From positions 6,572,001 through 6,636,000 of the forward strand of contig OZ005707.1 of NCBI GenBank assembly GCA_963930775.1: a stretch of DNA of 64,000 nucleotides, in the 5' to 3' direction. Source of the stretch: Cliona cf. orientalis. Lineage: Eukaryota > Porifera > Demospongiae > Clionaida > Clionaidae. Position numbers and translations under genes: made by a program. Shown in pieces: positions 12,019-27,895 of this stretch (position 1 is the first letter of the stretch; each line of letters opens with the position of its first letter). The notes beneath the pieces are model-generated. The model was not told where the DNA came from. It did no database searches and saw only the letters and a program-made list of their open reading frames with translations.

Positions 12019-14990
12019 CTTCCATACCTTTACTTCTAAGAGGGACTCCTTGAGCGTTTCCATCAGTCAGGGACTCTCCCTGACTGCCTGGCCCATCACT
12101 GGACACGTCAGCGTTGCTGACGTTCTGGGGTGAGGTCTGATCAAAGTCACTCTTGATAACACTACAAGATTCATCATAAAGAGCACAGAAACACTGACTG
12201 ATTTTGAGGGCAAAACGGGTCATAATAACTCTCAACTTACATTAATCTCCTGGTAGCTTCATACTCTGTGGCAGCAGCTCTCCCAGAGCTCCTCCCACTG
12301 CCACGCCCCACAGTCTCATCCCCACCAGGAGAAATATTGGGACGGGGGAGAGCCCCTCCACTAATGACATCAGATGGCTCCAATCCACCACCTCCGCTCA
12401 CTGCGACCTTCTCACTCTTCTGAACAGCTGCCATTGAGTCTGATAACTGTCTCTTATGCTCCTTTACTTCTGAAAAGAGCAATCAAAGATTTGATTTTTT
12501 GTCAGACGACATTTACCTACCAACAAGGCACTATCGAACAAAAAAAAAAGCATGCTCAGCTCTTAAATGAAAAGTCAAGAGAAGGCTTGGGGACGAGGCT
12601 ACATATTATAATATCAGCAAATTTACTATACCTGGCTGTTTGACACCACTATCAGAGAGGTTTCTTGAGTGTGTGGTGGTGTTCTTCTCCGGGGTGAGTG
12701 TACTTCCCCCGCTGTCATAGCGACGCCGAAGAATGGGACTCCCATTGGCTGGAGTGTGGATCGGAGTTATGGAGTCAACCAAATCCCTGAAGAATAGAAC
12801 AGTTAGATCAGTGAAAAGAGAAATTAGCTTCCTACAAGAAGTCACCTTGAACAACTAATAATTGTTTTTAAATGATTCACAAAAGTAGATCATTCATAGC
12901 TTACTTGATGCTGCCTCGATTGGAGCCGTCCTCCTCGTCATTATGAGTAGGGGTTTCCCCTCCAATCATCACCCTGGCAACGGGGCTGTCCCTTGGTGAT
13001 TTGGTGAATGCGATCTCAGTGGCTGGCATGTGATCTTCTCGCTGCTGCTGCTTACGAGAGCCACTGTAATGCTCTCGAACTTTAGCGTCAAAAACATCCA
13101 AACTAAAAATCGAGGACAATAATATGCAGCAGAATGTAGATTGTGAAATGTGGCTTGTGGAATGTGAATATGGAATATGCATCTCCAACGTACTAGATAT
13201 TCCAGCACTCGATGACTTCAGTGGTGGATCTCTTCAGCTCCTCGATTCCGTCCTGGATGGTGTAGAGGTTCTCGTCGACCTTTCCGGCCTCCGGGTTGAC
13301 CTCTGCATCGGACACGCTCTCCCCGGGCAGCGGCTCGAGAAAGCCAGCCGTCACTGCAAGCCTCTTGAGACGACTCACTTTATCACGGAGGGCCTCACGC
13401 TCAGCCTGGAGTCACAAATTAATATATATGTACATATGTGAGTAAGGGGTACATGAATATAGTAGTAGAGTAGAATATAGCCTTAGTAAATCCCAGCTTT
13501 TGAGTTAACACTAAAGAGCTGGGAGGGCCAGAGAATAAGCGAAATGGAGAGATTTGGTTATGTTACTATTAATTTTTTAGCTAGACTTTTTTGTGGTATA
13601 CCTTGGCATTGGCTATGCTTTCCTTCACATCCACAGAGTAGGCCTCAAACACCTGATACTTGGCCAGCCTCTTAAGCAGACCGTCAAACGCTTTCTCAAC
13701 CCTACAAGAAAAAAAAATGGGAGAAAAAAAAGAAATCTGAAAAAGAGTCAAGATTAAATTTGAGAGATACTTACGCTCTCTGAACATGGCGGATCTCCGT
13801 GGCGTAGTCATGGTGATACTTGTAGTGGGGTGTGGTTATGGCCAGCACTTGAGGAGGCATCAGAACTTCAAACACCTCAATGGTGCCAGGCCTACATGTA
13901 GTAGGAGAAGAAGAAATAGAATAATAATAATATTATTATTATTAAGGATACCCACTGTAGAGGCATACAGACTAGCTCTTTGAGGTAAAATTAAGTTAGC
14001 CTTAGCATTTATTTCTAGCCTTGTCTCCCCCCTCCCCTCCCATGGGATTCAATACGCAAAAACTTAGTCTATCAAGCTAGACCCCTTTTTCACCCCGACG
14101 ACCTTTCGAGAGTAGGTAAAGGTCGTCGAGGGGAAAAAGGGGTCTAGCTTGATAGACTGGGAATGAGACTACTCCTCTAGTGGCATGATTGTACCTTTGA
14201 ACTCTCAATCTACACTGGATCTCCCGGCCCCTCTAACACTATAATATTGATCAATACAACTCCACCCCCTCCCCCCTTCACTAAAATTCTTCATTTTTCT
14301 TACTGGAAAGCTGCCAGTTTATCCTTACAGCGGAAGTACTGGATGTACTCCTTGTGCAGAGAGTGGGAGCATTGGACCTCATCGTCGCTATGGTAACGGG
14401 TGACGTAGCAATCGCAGTGGAACTTGAGCTCGAGAAATTTGGCAAAGGAGTAGAGGAGAGATGACTCGGACATCGCAGTGTAGGGGGTGCACTGTGGAAT
14501 AGCATAATAATATAATTACCGTATAGCCGGAAAATTTGGCGGGGAATTAAATTTGGCGGTTTGGCAGTCTATGTTACAACCGCCAAATTAAAATCCGTCA
14601 AAATTTCCTACCCGATCCTGTACTGAACAGCCAAATTTAATCCGCTAATATTCTTGCAATAGCAATTTGGGCTCAACTGCCAAATTTAATTCCCGCCAAT
14701 ATTTCCGGCTATACGGTATTAGATTTTCTCTGGCTGTTGCACAACATTAATCTTAGGTACGCATGAGATGTTGGTTTAATCTGGTTGTGGAAAATGCACA
14801 ATGTTAAGAAATGTTTATATACCTGTGCACAGTGTTTGCATGCCAGCCATGTATAGATGCCATCGTCGTTGCTTAGCAACGAGGTGTCTATCTGCTGCAT
14901 GTTGATATTGATGACAGCTGCTCCGTGGACGATGTGCCGCTTGTGTCTGGACATCTCAACACCACAGCTAGGACAACGGTAGAAAGGCCT

Positions 14991-15033
<43 letters not shown>

Positions 15034-18000
15034 AAATAAAGGTGATACTATAAAAGACATTCTAGAGCTAGAGAGAGACCCACCTGAAGCAGTATCTTGT
15101 GAGAAATTCGCCCAGTGATATGTCATTTCGGCCGTAGAAGAACATGGGAATGATGCTGCAAAGTATACACATGTGAGGTGAGGTATGTCTAGGTGTAGAC
15201 ATGGACTGAGTGACTCACCATGGAGGAACACAGGCTGACTGGTGCTTGCTACCATCGTGACAGGTGTTACTGAAGAGAATGGAGATGCCTTGATGGTTGT
15301 AGGGATCCAGGCAGTCAATTCGCTAATGGGATAAAGCATTACAACCAGTGATCTACATGTACAGTCTGAGTAATATGGGAGAACAAACTCATATCATGTA
15401 GCATACTAGTAATTCACCTGGTCTCCAGTGGCCCACTGTTCGTAGCTGAGATCAGCCGGATCCTCCTCCTCCTCCAATTCCCCTCGTGCTACAGTGGGAG
15501 GCGGGGCCTTGGGGGTGTGGCCTTTGTCGAGGTCGTCAAGGGTCATCGTGTACTTGTCCCCCGACGAGTACCTCGAGCCAGTCCCTGACGACGATGACGA
15601 GGAGGGTTCTCCCCTCGTCCGATGGACGCCACCACTACCACTACCAGTCTTAGTTGATACGGCTGATTTGTGAGAGTCATTTGAGAGTAGTAACGCATCA
15701 CGTTTACCTCCTTCTACCGATTTCCCAGAGCTGTGGCTACTCTGTCCTGTGGGCGGTGGCGGGGGAAGCTTCTCTTCATCGTTGTTCGAGCTAGCAGCTG
15801 TCGGTTCGGCCATTTCAGCTGCCCCTGCTCCCTGTTCAGCTGGCTCAGCGCTGCTCTCTCTCAGTCTCTCGCTATCTTCTTCATCAATGTCCAGTTTCAG
15901 TTTGGATCCCTCAGTCTCCACCTACAAGGAAAACATAACATAATATTATAATATGTCTGATTGCTAGATAGTCTTGCATTAATCCTTCTAAGATACATAA
16001 GTTGTATTCGTATCAGACCTGGACATCCGCAATAGGAGGTGGGAGTGCAGCCATCTCATTCCCATTCTGCATTCCCATGTCACCACTGTCGCCATGACGA
16101 CCACCACCACCTCGGTGTTTCCAATGGAACCTGTGTCCCTTCTTATTCATCTTCCTTTCCTTTCCCTCCTTCGTAGAAGAAGTAGCTTCAGCGGGTGGAG
16201 CCAAATCAATGTCGAAATTGTACTGTTTGTAGGCGTTGAAGACATTCTGCAGGTGTAGCCGATAGTCAGATGCAAGCTTGGCCGAAGGAAAGAAGAAGGT
16301 ATCTTCCTCGGTAGCTAGGCTGGCTCGTGCTCGATAGTCGGCTAGAGCAGACTTCATTTCGTTGGTGTTAGCTTGAAGCAAGAAGATGGAGGTGGTGAGA
16401 GGGTGAGCGGACACGCTCTTGTACGAGGGCTGGTGACGGAAAGATGGCGGTACGTGTATCACTCCATTTTCAGTCCCGGCAGATACTCCATTATTTGCCT
16501 TATCTACCTGTCTGTTGAGCCTCATCTCTTCAAGGTCATCAGAGTGGTGGTCAGCAGAGAGAGAGAGGGACGTATTTGATGATTTTCCTTTTCCATCTTG
16601 AGTTAGCCCGAACTTATTTGACCAGTAGATCACTTTCGGTAGGTACTGTCGTGCATCTGCTCTGCGACCATCCACCGTTTGTAGGTAGGGTATGGTCAGT
16701 TGGACCCCAGGAGAGATGGACAGTATCTGTCCCTCCATTGCTTTTTGAAACTCAAGTACTGAAAGCTTTTCTAACGCTTCCTCGCTGGGAGGGGAATTCC
16801 CTTCTGAGCTGGCTATAGCTATCTTCTCCTCCTCTGCCTCTGCTTCTGCTGAGATCTTGAGAAGCAAACCTGACTCATGATCAGCTCTGTCAAGGCCACT
16901 TTCTTCATCATCCAGATCCACTGCTACCTTCTCCAACGGTTCACACTCTGATAAAGACAGCTGACTGGTACTACTGTCCTTTGCCTCATCTGTAGCTCCT
17001 TGTACTTCAGACAAATCGATGTTGGAGGAGTAAGCTGGGGGACCTTCACCAGCAACGGAGATGCCAGTGCCATCACCAGATGATAAATCCTGCTTCATAT
17101 CTTCCTCCTCGTAATTGACTTCAAAAACAGCTACATCTTCTCCCTCCTTTGCATCCTCTTCTTCATCACCATCCTCCTCATCTTTTCTTTCTCTCTCTTC
17201 TCTCTCTTTACTCAACCCCCCTAGTTGCTTGAGCTTTTCTGTTAACTCAGCAGGTGACAGAGCATCGAGAGGGTAAGCGAGGGAGGGGTAGAGAGGCCAC
17301 TCCGGGGTGGAGGGAGTTGGGGAAAAATCGTCAGACGAGGGGAGAAGTTTCGGTTCAGTGATACCGGACTTTGGCCAGGCATATTCATCGATGAGGAAGG
17401 CCGTCTCAAGGTTGGAATTGTGTGCGATGTGGAGCCCAAATTGAGTGACCTTCTTGACTTTCTTCAGCTCCCGATTCGAGGCACCTTGCAAGGTGATGAC
17501 ACACCCATAGCGAGGCTCACACTGGTCAAAGTACATCAGCGTCTTCTTAATGCCATCGGGGAGGGTGTAGTTACGGATGTAGAAATGGCCGCACTTTCCG
17601 AGTCGAACGTCGAAGAAGAGCTGATCGAGAGAGCCAAGGATGGCCCCCTCCGTACATCTGGCCACTCTATTCATCACAGACTGCTTCACGTTGACGGCCA
17701 CTATGATTCCAAGCTCGTAGAGCATCTCCAGAGCCAACCGTGACATGGATTTCTGGACTAGGATGATGCTAGGTCTAAACGCCTTCACTTTTGCAACGAC
17801 ATTTTTGAGATACTGCTCCTCCTGCAAGTGCAGCGTATCGAAATAGGACAACGTGTTCTCGCGACGCTGAAACTCAAACGCACACTTCAGCAAGAGGATG
17901 GTTGGATTTTTGATCGACGTCTCCATCTTCTTGTGAGTGACATTCTTGGTGCATACGACACCGTACACGAGGTTGGAGTTTGATTTGTGCCCACCAGGGA

Positions 18001-19424
18001 TTTTCTTCACCTTGACGTACTGGTTGATATCCATCATATCGTCCGAGAAGATATTCGTTTTGACATTTCTGGCCGCTTCTTTGACGAGAGGCTTGACTAC
18101 GTTGAGCCAAGAGAGACTGAGACCGAATGATTTGATCAACTGAATCATGAGCGCGTCAAAGTGGTAATCGTGATCTTCGGAGAAATGGCTCTCTGCTTTC
18201 TGTCTGAAATCTTTGCTGGTGATGTCCCTGGCTGCTTCCGAGGCGGACTCCAGCCCAGTCACACGAGAGATGGGAAGAGCTCTGATAAGTTCGTCAGTAC
18301 CAATCATATCAAAACTGGGAGCTGGGGATTGGGACTTGGAAGTAAAGACTTCGCTGGAACTAGTAGACCTGGAATCAGGAATGGAAGATTGAAAGTACTA
18401 GCCTAACAATACACAATACATGAAATTATTAGCTAAGCCATGTGGATAATGACAAGAACCATTACATACACATGCATGTACATGTACATGTACCTTGAAC
18501 CCAGCATGTCGGGCAGAATGGGAGCATTGCTGGAGGGAGAGCCACTACTCTTCTCATCTCCTTTGTACAGTTCCCCTCCCTCTCCTTCCCCCTCCCCCTC
18601 CCCTCTTCTCCTTCTCCTCCCTTCCTGCTGCTCGATGATCAGATACTCCTCTACAGATGAGCCCTTCAGTGTTCCAGAGGTCTCCGGCTCTGACTCCGAT
18701 ATCTGCGGGATGGAGGTGATCGTGATAGAAGGCTCCGAAGTTGTCTCCTTCTTGAATAAGACAGTCTGAGGTCCTTGACTGGAAGGAGGAAGACAACAGT
18801 TTACTTGACCCATGCAACCTTCTTTCTAGTTTTATAACTGAAACTTTCCTATTTATATTTTGTACAAATTTCAAAAAAGTGTGAAATGTGTTACAGAGTA
18901 TGACTCTTACATGCATACAAACCCCCTACTAACACTCCAAATTCAGTTCAGTAGTGTGACAATTGATGCATACTTAGAAACTTTCACTGTAAAAAAGTGT
19001 GAAATGTGTCACACTTTTACAAATACAATAAACACTCTAAATTCATAACTACATTGTAAAATGACGTTTTTTTTTTGCTAATTTGCTACCTCAAGGAGTA
19101 AGTAGAATGCATGATCCAATTTAACATAAGAAATTAATTATTTTGTAAATCTCCAGCTAGTACCTCATCCTGTGTCCATAGCTGCTCTCATACTCAGAGT
19201 CTCCGTCCTGGGGCAGACTGTGGAACCACTTTGGTGCCCCCTGGATGGTCGGCTTCTTTGGGCACTCCAGAGGGAGGTGAGCGTCTCCTCCCAGCTCGAG
19301 GTAGAGGTGACTCTCGTCCCGGAACCTGGGCTCGATGGAGCTGATGATCTTCAGACGGTTCGTGTCGACCAATGTCTGACCGACTCGAATAGCTACATCC
19401 CTGTCATATCGAATGTGAGTGTGT

Positions 19425-19455
<31 letters not shown>

Positions 19456-22400
19456 GGGAGGGGAGGGGGTGAGTATGTATGCGCATATACATAGAGCATC
19501 AATACTTTTTGGTGTATATGTGTTTATGTGCAATGTTCTATGCTAAGCCAGGCACAATACAATTGGATCTACAGTACAATACCACTTCTGAACATTATGT
19601 ACAAAGAATAAGCGGTATGTGTACCGTGTTTATGCTAATAGAACACAAATTAAAAAATAATTACGATTTTAAATTTCACACCATTTTCTGGTAAAGGTCG
19701 TCATGCACTCATTAAGATACACTATGGAAAATACTAGAACGCGAATTTTCTTGCGCTAATTAGATCATGTGTTTTATTAGCATAAACACAGTATATATAG
19801 TAAACAGCCGTAGACTGAATCATGAATATTGCCAACGATACTCACCTTGACTCCACGTGTCTATTGGTCAGCAGCCAGTCGACGATGGCATGAGCTGTGT
19901 ACGACTTGGGGAAATTTCTCAGTCGGTACCGATGGTTCTGGGGCTGCAGGCCGCAGTCAGAGTCGATGAACTTAGGCCACACCCCACTCACGATGTAATC
20001 CACATCATCCTGAAATAAGAAGTGAGAATGTACGCACGTAATTATATGTAAGTGCTACTAGTGTTCATGTTGGTTCAAGCGTACAATAATGCATACAAAG
20101 ACAGTGTTTAAGTATACATAACTATCTGTCAGTATGTGGTCATTACCGACAATGTGTGAGACTACCGGTTGACATGCTATTGATGCAGACAAGAGCCTTT
20201 CATGCCAAACATGGGACACTATGCAGTGGCATGTGTTCGTATTGAAGTTCTTTCTTGTAGTGTGTGCATTATACTTAACAAGAAGAGCTCTTCTTCTCAA
20301 ACATGCATACACATGAAGGACACTCACGAGATGAATGTCATATTACGGTACGTACCTCAATTCATTCACCTTAACAATCATCTTTCAATCCAAGACCACT
20401 ACAGACAAGCAGCTCATTTGCTTTCCCCCTTATCTTATGATACAACTACATGTAGGAGGTCTTATAGTCTCATCCATCCCCAGTTTTTCAATGTTGTATG
20501 CCATAAGACGGAACATTGAAAAGCTGGGAAGGGGCTGACCATGGGGTAGCCCCCAGTACTTATAAAAGATATTTTTCTCTCCCACTCACCTTCTCCAGAG
20601 CTACTATCTTGTCCTCTCTCTGTTCCACCCTAAGGGGTGAGTCAAAATTATTCTGTCTCCTGCTTGCGGTGAGGGTGCGTCTGTGAGGGGTGGGGTGGTC
20701 TAGCTCCAGCACACTTGTTCTCGACGACGGTGACATATCGGCAATCATAGCCTCCCCGGGACTACGCATACTGGCCTCGTCCCACGATTTGTGCGGACTC
20801 AGCATGTTGGCCGGGCGCACGGACATGGTACGGGACATTGGCCCACTCATGCTTCGGAGGATTCCACTCTCGGCTACGATGGAGGAGGACGAAGAAGGAG
20901 GGGGATCCAGCGGCTGTTGACCGACGGGAATGGACGTGTCGTTGTTGAAGGACTCAGTGAGCTGGTGGATCGAGGAAGACTCGAACTTTGTTCTGTTCTC
21001 CTTGAAGATGGTGTAGCACTCTTTGCACACGCGCAAGTTGCCCTGAGGAACAGTATAAATATTATATATAATATTATTATGAAAATTCAGCCTCTACTTC
21101 TTATTACAACCAATCCTAAACCTAAGAGGTAACCATTCCTGGCATTGCCTGCTCTAATCCTAGCAAAAGGCTGAGCTACTACTGGTAGTTAGAACTGACA
21201 GAACTAAAGAAGATAGTACGCATGATTGTGAGCTCGAGCTCTCAAAACAGCCATCACTTCCACGCTAAACTTCATTAACACCAGAAACGGTACACGAAAA
21301 CTTATCATATTAACACAAAATTTTCCAGATCTACAGTTAGTCCCTCCCACCAACAACAGTGCTGATACCACTTACTAACCTGTAGGTCCGGGCGAAGGAG
21401 ATCTCCAGGAATGGTCAGGTTGCAGCAAGAGTTGCAGAAGATCCGGCCACATATCCTGCAGTGGTGTCGTCGTAGAAACAGGCTGAACTTTGCACCGCAC
21501 TCGGAGCACTCCTTGCACGCCTTGTCCGGCATCCAGTACCGCTTGAGGTCAGAGGTCGCATCCTGAGGGGGGAATAGAACGTCAAACTGAGACATAGTGG
21601 TGAACTAGATTGGATAATGACTGATCGAGCTACAGTAGTGATTCATTCTTATAGCTACTTCATGCTAATCTCAGTCACATGATGAAGATGTTTGGAGACA
21701 TCAAATACATATACTATGTTTGCACCATTGTATTGTAGCAAGAGGGGGGTGGGGCTCGTCATTTTTAACACCTAGCTCTCTGCGAAAAAAAAAACAAACC
21801 GAAATGGCCCATACTGCCAAAGTGAGAGGGGTAGGCAAAAATTTAACTAGATCCTCCCTCCAATCAACAGTCGTACTTGTACTTTTGCTTACTTCGTCAT
21901 TTTCAATGCTCCCAATCCTCTTCAAAAGGTCTTGCTTGTTGAGTGGTTTCTTCACACCACCACCACGAGGCCGAGGCGCCACACTTCTTCCTCCGCCCAC
22001 CGTTGACGAAACTCCACCCACTTCCCCTCCAACACCTCCACTGCTAGCTGCCATGGGAGGGATCTTAGCGGCAGCTGCTCGATGTTTATGCATGTCCGAG
22101 TATGACGTCAGCGAGATCTGGTGAACATCTCCACTGGATGAAATCTGCTGCTGTTGTCGAGCGTTGCTCAGAGCTCTTCCAAAACCATCGTCTAGAGCTC
22201 TGGGTGGCTCAGGCTCTGCCCACTGTGGAGAAGAGGGCGGCTCCTCTGATTTTGAACGCTGTTGATGCTGCAATTCAGATTGCACCGACAGACCTTGTTC
22301 TCGATTGGTCAATTGCGCTGGAGGCAGACGAGCAACCGGTGGGCGATTTCTTCGGCCCGATCCTGGACCAAACGACGCCATTTCATCAATCACCAAGGGG

Positions 22401-23092
22401 CTACCCTCTTTTATGGGAGGAGATGAGCTCTGTCTACCTCCTCTTACTGGTGGAGAAGTGGCCCTGGACGATCGGGAAGGAGATACTCTCACTCTCGTAC
22501 GACCGCCTTTACCAGGCTGGCGCAGCACAGGGGCTGAAGAATGTTGGTGCAGCTGTGGAGCCTTCTTGGAAGAAGTAGTGGCAGGAGGAGGAGGACGGTT
22601 TATCTGTTTTTGCTGCCTTGGCTGTTTATTGCGAGCTGCCCCCACTGCAACTGGTCGTCGTTGGTGTTGCTGTCTCTGCTGGCTTTGCTTCGTAGCCCCA
22701 GAAGAAGAGCTAGAGATGGCTGGTCTCTTAGTAGCGGCTCCACTAGTACTAGCCGAGCTAGCCGTGAGAGAGGTCCGCGAAGCAGTATTAGCTGGAGGTG
22801 ATGGTTGTTGCAAGCCAGCAGCGGTGCTCAGGGTCGATCGTATCTTTCTGAACACGGCACCGATTCCCCCGGAGGATTCCGACGAGTCACTCTGTTTTTG
22901 ATTCGGCTGACCCCTGGCCACTTGTTGCGCCGCCCCACGTTGCTGGAAGTCCTGACCGCCGCGTTGTTTGCCATCTCTGCTGTAGGAGACCATCGATAAG
23001 GACACTCTGACCTTTCCCGCAACATAAGGCTCGAAGGTGGTCATGCTTTCGTCGCTCTCTCTAGCTTCTTCGCCTTCTTCGTGAGACGCCAT
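8526..23092 (-). CDS. PIKFYVE: PIKfyve, FYVE-type phosphatidylinositol 3-phosphate 5-kinase
   Basis: Makes PtdIns(3,5)P2 from PtdIns3P on endosomes and lysosomes. The 29 exons run on the minus strand: 21893-23092, 21380-21562, 20590-21042, 19846-20009, 19164-19400, 18494-18778, 16019-18368, 15418-15921, 15219-15322, 15084-15155, 14823-14988, 14304-14491, 13775-13891, 13602-13701, 13194-13405, 12905-13102, 12632-12786, 12241-12469, 12028-12161, 11838-11927, 11460-11736, 10913-11301, 10356-10458, 10086-10165, 9870-9973, 9606-9740, 9333-9426, 9047-9208, 8526-8719. Total 8679 nt, about 2892 aa, against roughly 2100 in vertebrates. Order: disordered N-terminus (1-400); FYVE finger with WMPD, RRHHCRICG and an eight-cysteine pattern (about 400-480); DEP (about 613-690); TCP1/GroEL-like domain with KKIPGG and CTKNVTHKKM (about 920-1180); PIPKIII-unique Cys/His region; C-terminal kinase with DDRFIMKHIK, FDLKGS, SIMDYSLL and GIIDYVRTF. 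All key kinase motifs are present. Shares a divergent promoter with ACER3. Confidence 0.97.
10258..10330 (+). repeat. short dispersed repeat copy (GAGCAGGCAATG family)
   Basis: A segment of about 65-70 bp with the core GAGCAGGCAATGGGATGGTTACC followed by a CTTAGGTTT-like end. Related copies occur at about 21112-21180 (opposite strand) and, shorter, at about 33577-33615. This copy lies in a PIKFYVE intron. Confidence 0.55.
10490..10715. repeat. inverted-repeat minisatellite of TTACCAACA-type units
   Basis: Runs of 9-bp-like units (TTACCAACA/TTACCATAA and their complements such as GGTAATGTTGGTAATGTA) are arranged as nested inverted repeats around ACATGTACATGT and a unique spacer near 10585-10630. 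The whole stretch could form a cruciform. It lies in the PIKFYVE intron between the exons at 10356-10458 and 10913-11301. Similar GTAATGTAGGTATTG units recur at 51470-51710. Confidence 0.75.
10583..10795 (+). repeat. dispersed repeat related to 47034-47150
   Basis: This contains AAGACCTTAATTGGGGTGCATGAGAT and, about 150 bp on, TCTTATTGGCCCTCTCATCATTGGCCTACCCTATGATC. Both blocks recur, with a few changes, in the reverse orientation at 47034-47150, so they belong to one interspersed family. Confidence 0.6.
11952..12014. repeat. (CT)n microsatellite
   Basis: About 30 CT dinucleotide repeats lie in the PIKFYVE intron between the exons at 11838-11927 and 12028-12161, only 13 bp from the downstream edge of the latter exon. 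Confidence 0.9.
14066..14158. repeat. long perfect-type hairpin (41-bp arms)
   Basis: The arms 14066-14107 and 14117-14158 are reverse complements with about two mismatches, beginning AGTCTATCAAGCTAGACCCC, around a loop of about 9 bp. It lies in a PIKFYVE intron. No target-site duplication was identified. It could be a minimal foldback element. Confidence 0.75.
14519..14716. mobile_element. MITE with CCGTATAGCCGG termini and TA duplication
   Basis: The ends are inverted: CCGTATAGCCGGAAA on the left and TTTCCGGCTATACGG on the right, both flanked by TA. The interior carries repeated AAATTTGGCGG/CCGCCAAATTT motifs in both orientations. It is 198 bp with no coding capacity, so it is a non-autonomous DNA transposon in a PIKFYVE intron. 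TA duplications suggest the Tc1/mariner or pogo class, but that is an inference. Confidence 0.75.
19624..19791. mobile_element. MITE with GTGTTTATGCTAATA termini and TA duplication
   Basis: The left end CCGTGTTTATGCTAATAGAACACA and right end TGTGTTTTATTAGCATAAACACAG are inverted repeats with few mismatches, each bordered by TA. It is 168 bp, non-coding, in the PIKFYVE intron between the DEP-encoding exons (19401-19845). Confidence 0.78.
20467..20552. repeat. foldback repeat family, copy 1
   Basis: The hairpin arms CCCAGTTTTTCAATGTT (20478-20494) and AACATTGAAAAGCTGGG (20512-20528) flank a GTATGCCATAAGAC-like loop. The same arms and loop recur at 60196-60276 and, more diverged, at 53219-53295. 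Confidence 0.7.
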
Positions 23093-23259
23093 TCTGACAC
23101 TGAGTTGGCTTCTTTTTGGCAGAAAATTGCTTACTCAGCAGATTTACTGTCACGTGACAATAATCATCGGCGCTATGCGCATTGCGCCGTGCAGAATTGG
23201 TGGTGAAGCAGAAGCGGTAGTCAAGTCCTGTACCGGTACTGTAGAAGATACCTCCCTAC
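23093..23259. promoter_or_regulatory. divergent PIKFYVE/ACER3 promoter
   Basis: Only about 170 bp separates the PIKFYVE start codon from the presumed ACER3 start. The interval contains GTCACGTGAC at 23149-23158 and a CGCATTGCGCCG palindromic patch near 23178. It must hold both start sites. An ATG at about 23174 opens a 38-codon upstream frame that ends at the ACER3 start region. Confidence 0.6.
23149..23158. promoter_or_regulatory. CLEAR-type E-box GTCACGTGAC
   Basis: An exact 10-bp palindrome identical to the CLEAR element bound by TFEB/MITF-family factors at lysosomal genes in vertebrates. It sits 57 bp upstream of the PIKFYVE ATG. The functional assignment is inferred from the motif and from the endolysosomal role of PIKfyve. 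Confidence 0.6.

Positions 23260-27895
<4,636 letters not shown>

Larger units (their letters stand above)
19624..23092. other. simple-sequence note for PIKFYVE 5' introns
   Basis: Introns in this part are short and mostly AT-rich. Besides the MITE at 19624-19791 and the foldback at 20478-20528, the 21043-21379 intron holds a copy of the GAGCAGGCAATG family near 21112-21180. Nothing else is supported. Confidence 0.4.

Noticed and set aside
14869..14881. GTTGCTTAGCAAC, an X-box-like palindrome
   Set aside because: It lies inside a PIKFYVE coding exon (encoding Leu-Leu-Ser-Asn), far from any promoter, so it is most likely coincidental.
22102..22901. Long plus-strand frames opposite the first PIKFYVE exon
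   Set aside because: Antisense shadows of a low-complexity coding exon. No splice structure or recognisable motif, while the minus-strand frame joins the FYVE exon in phase.
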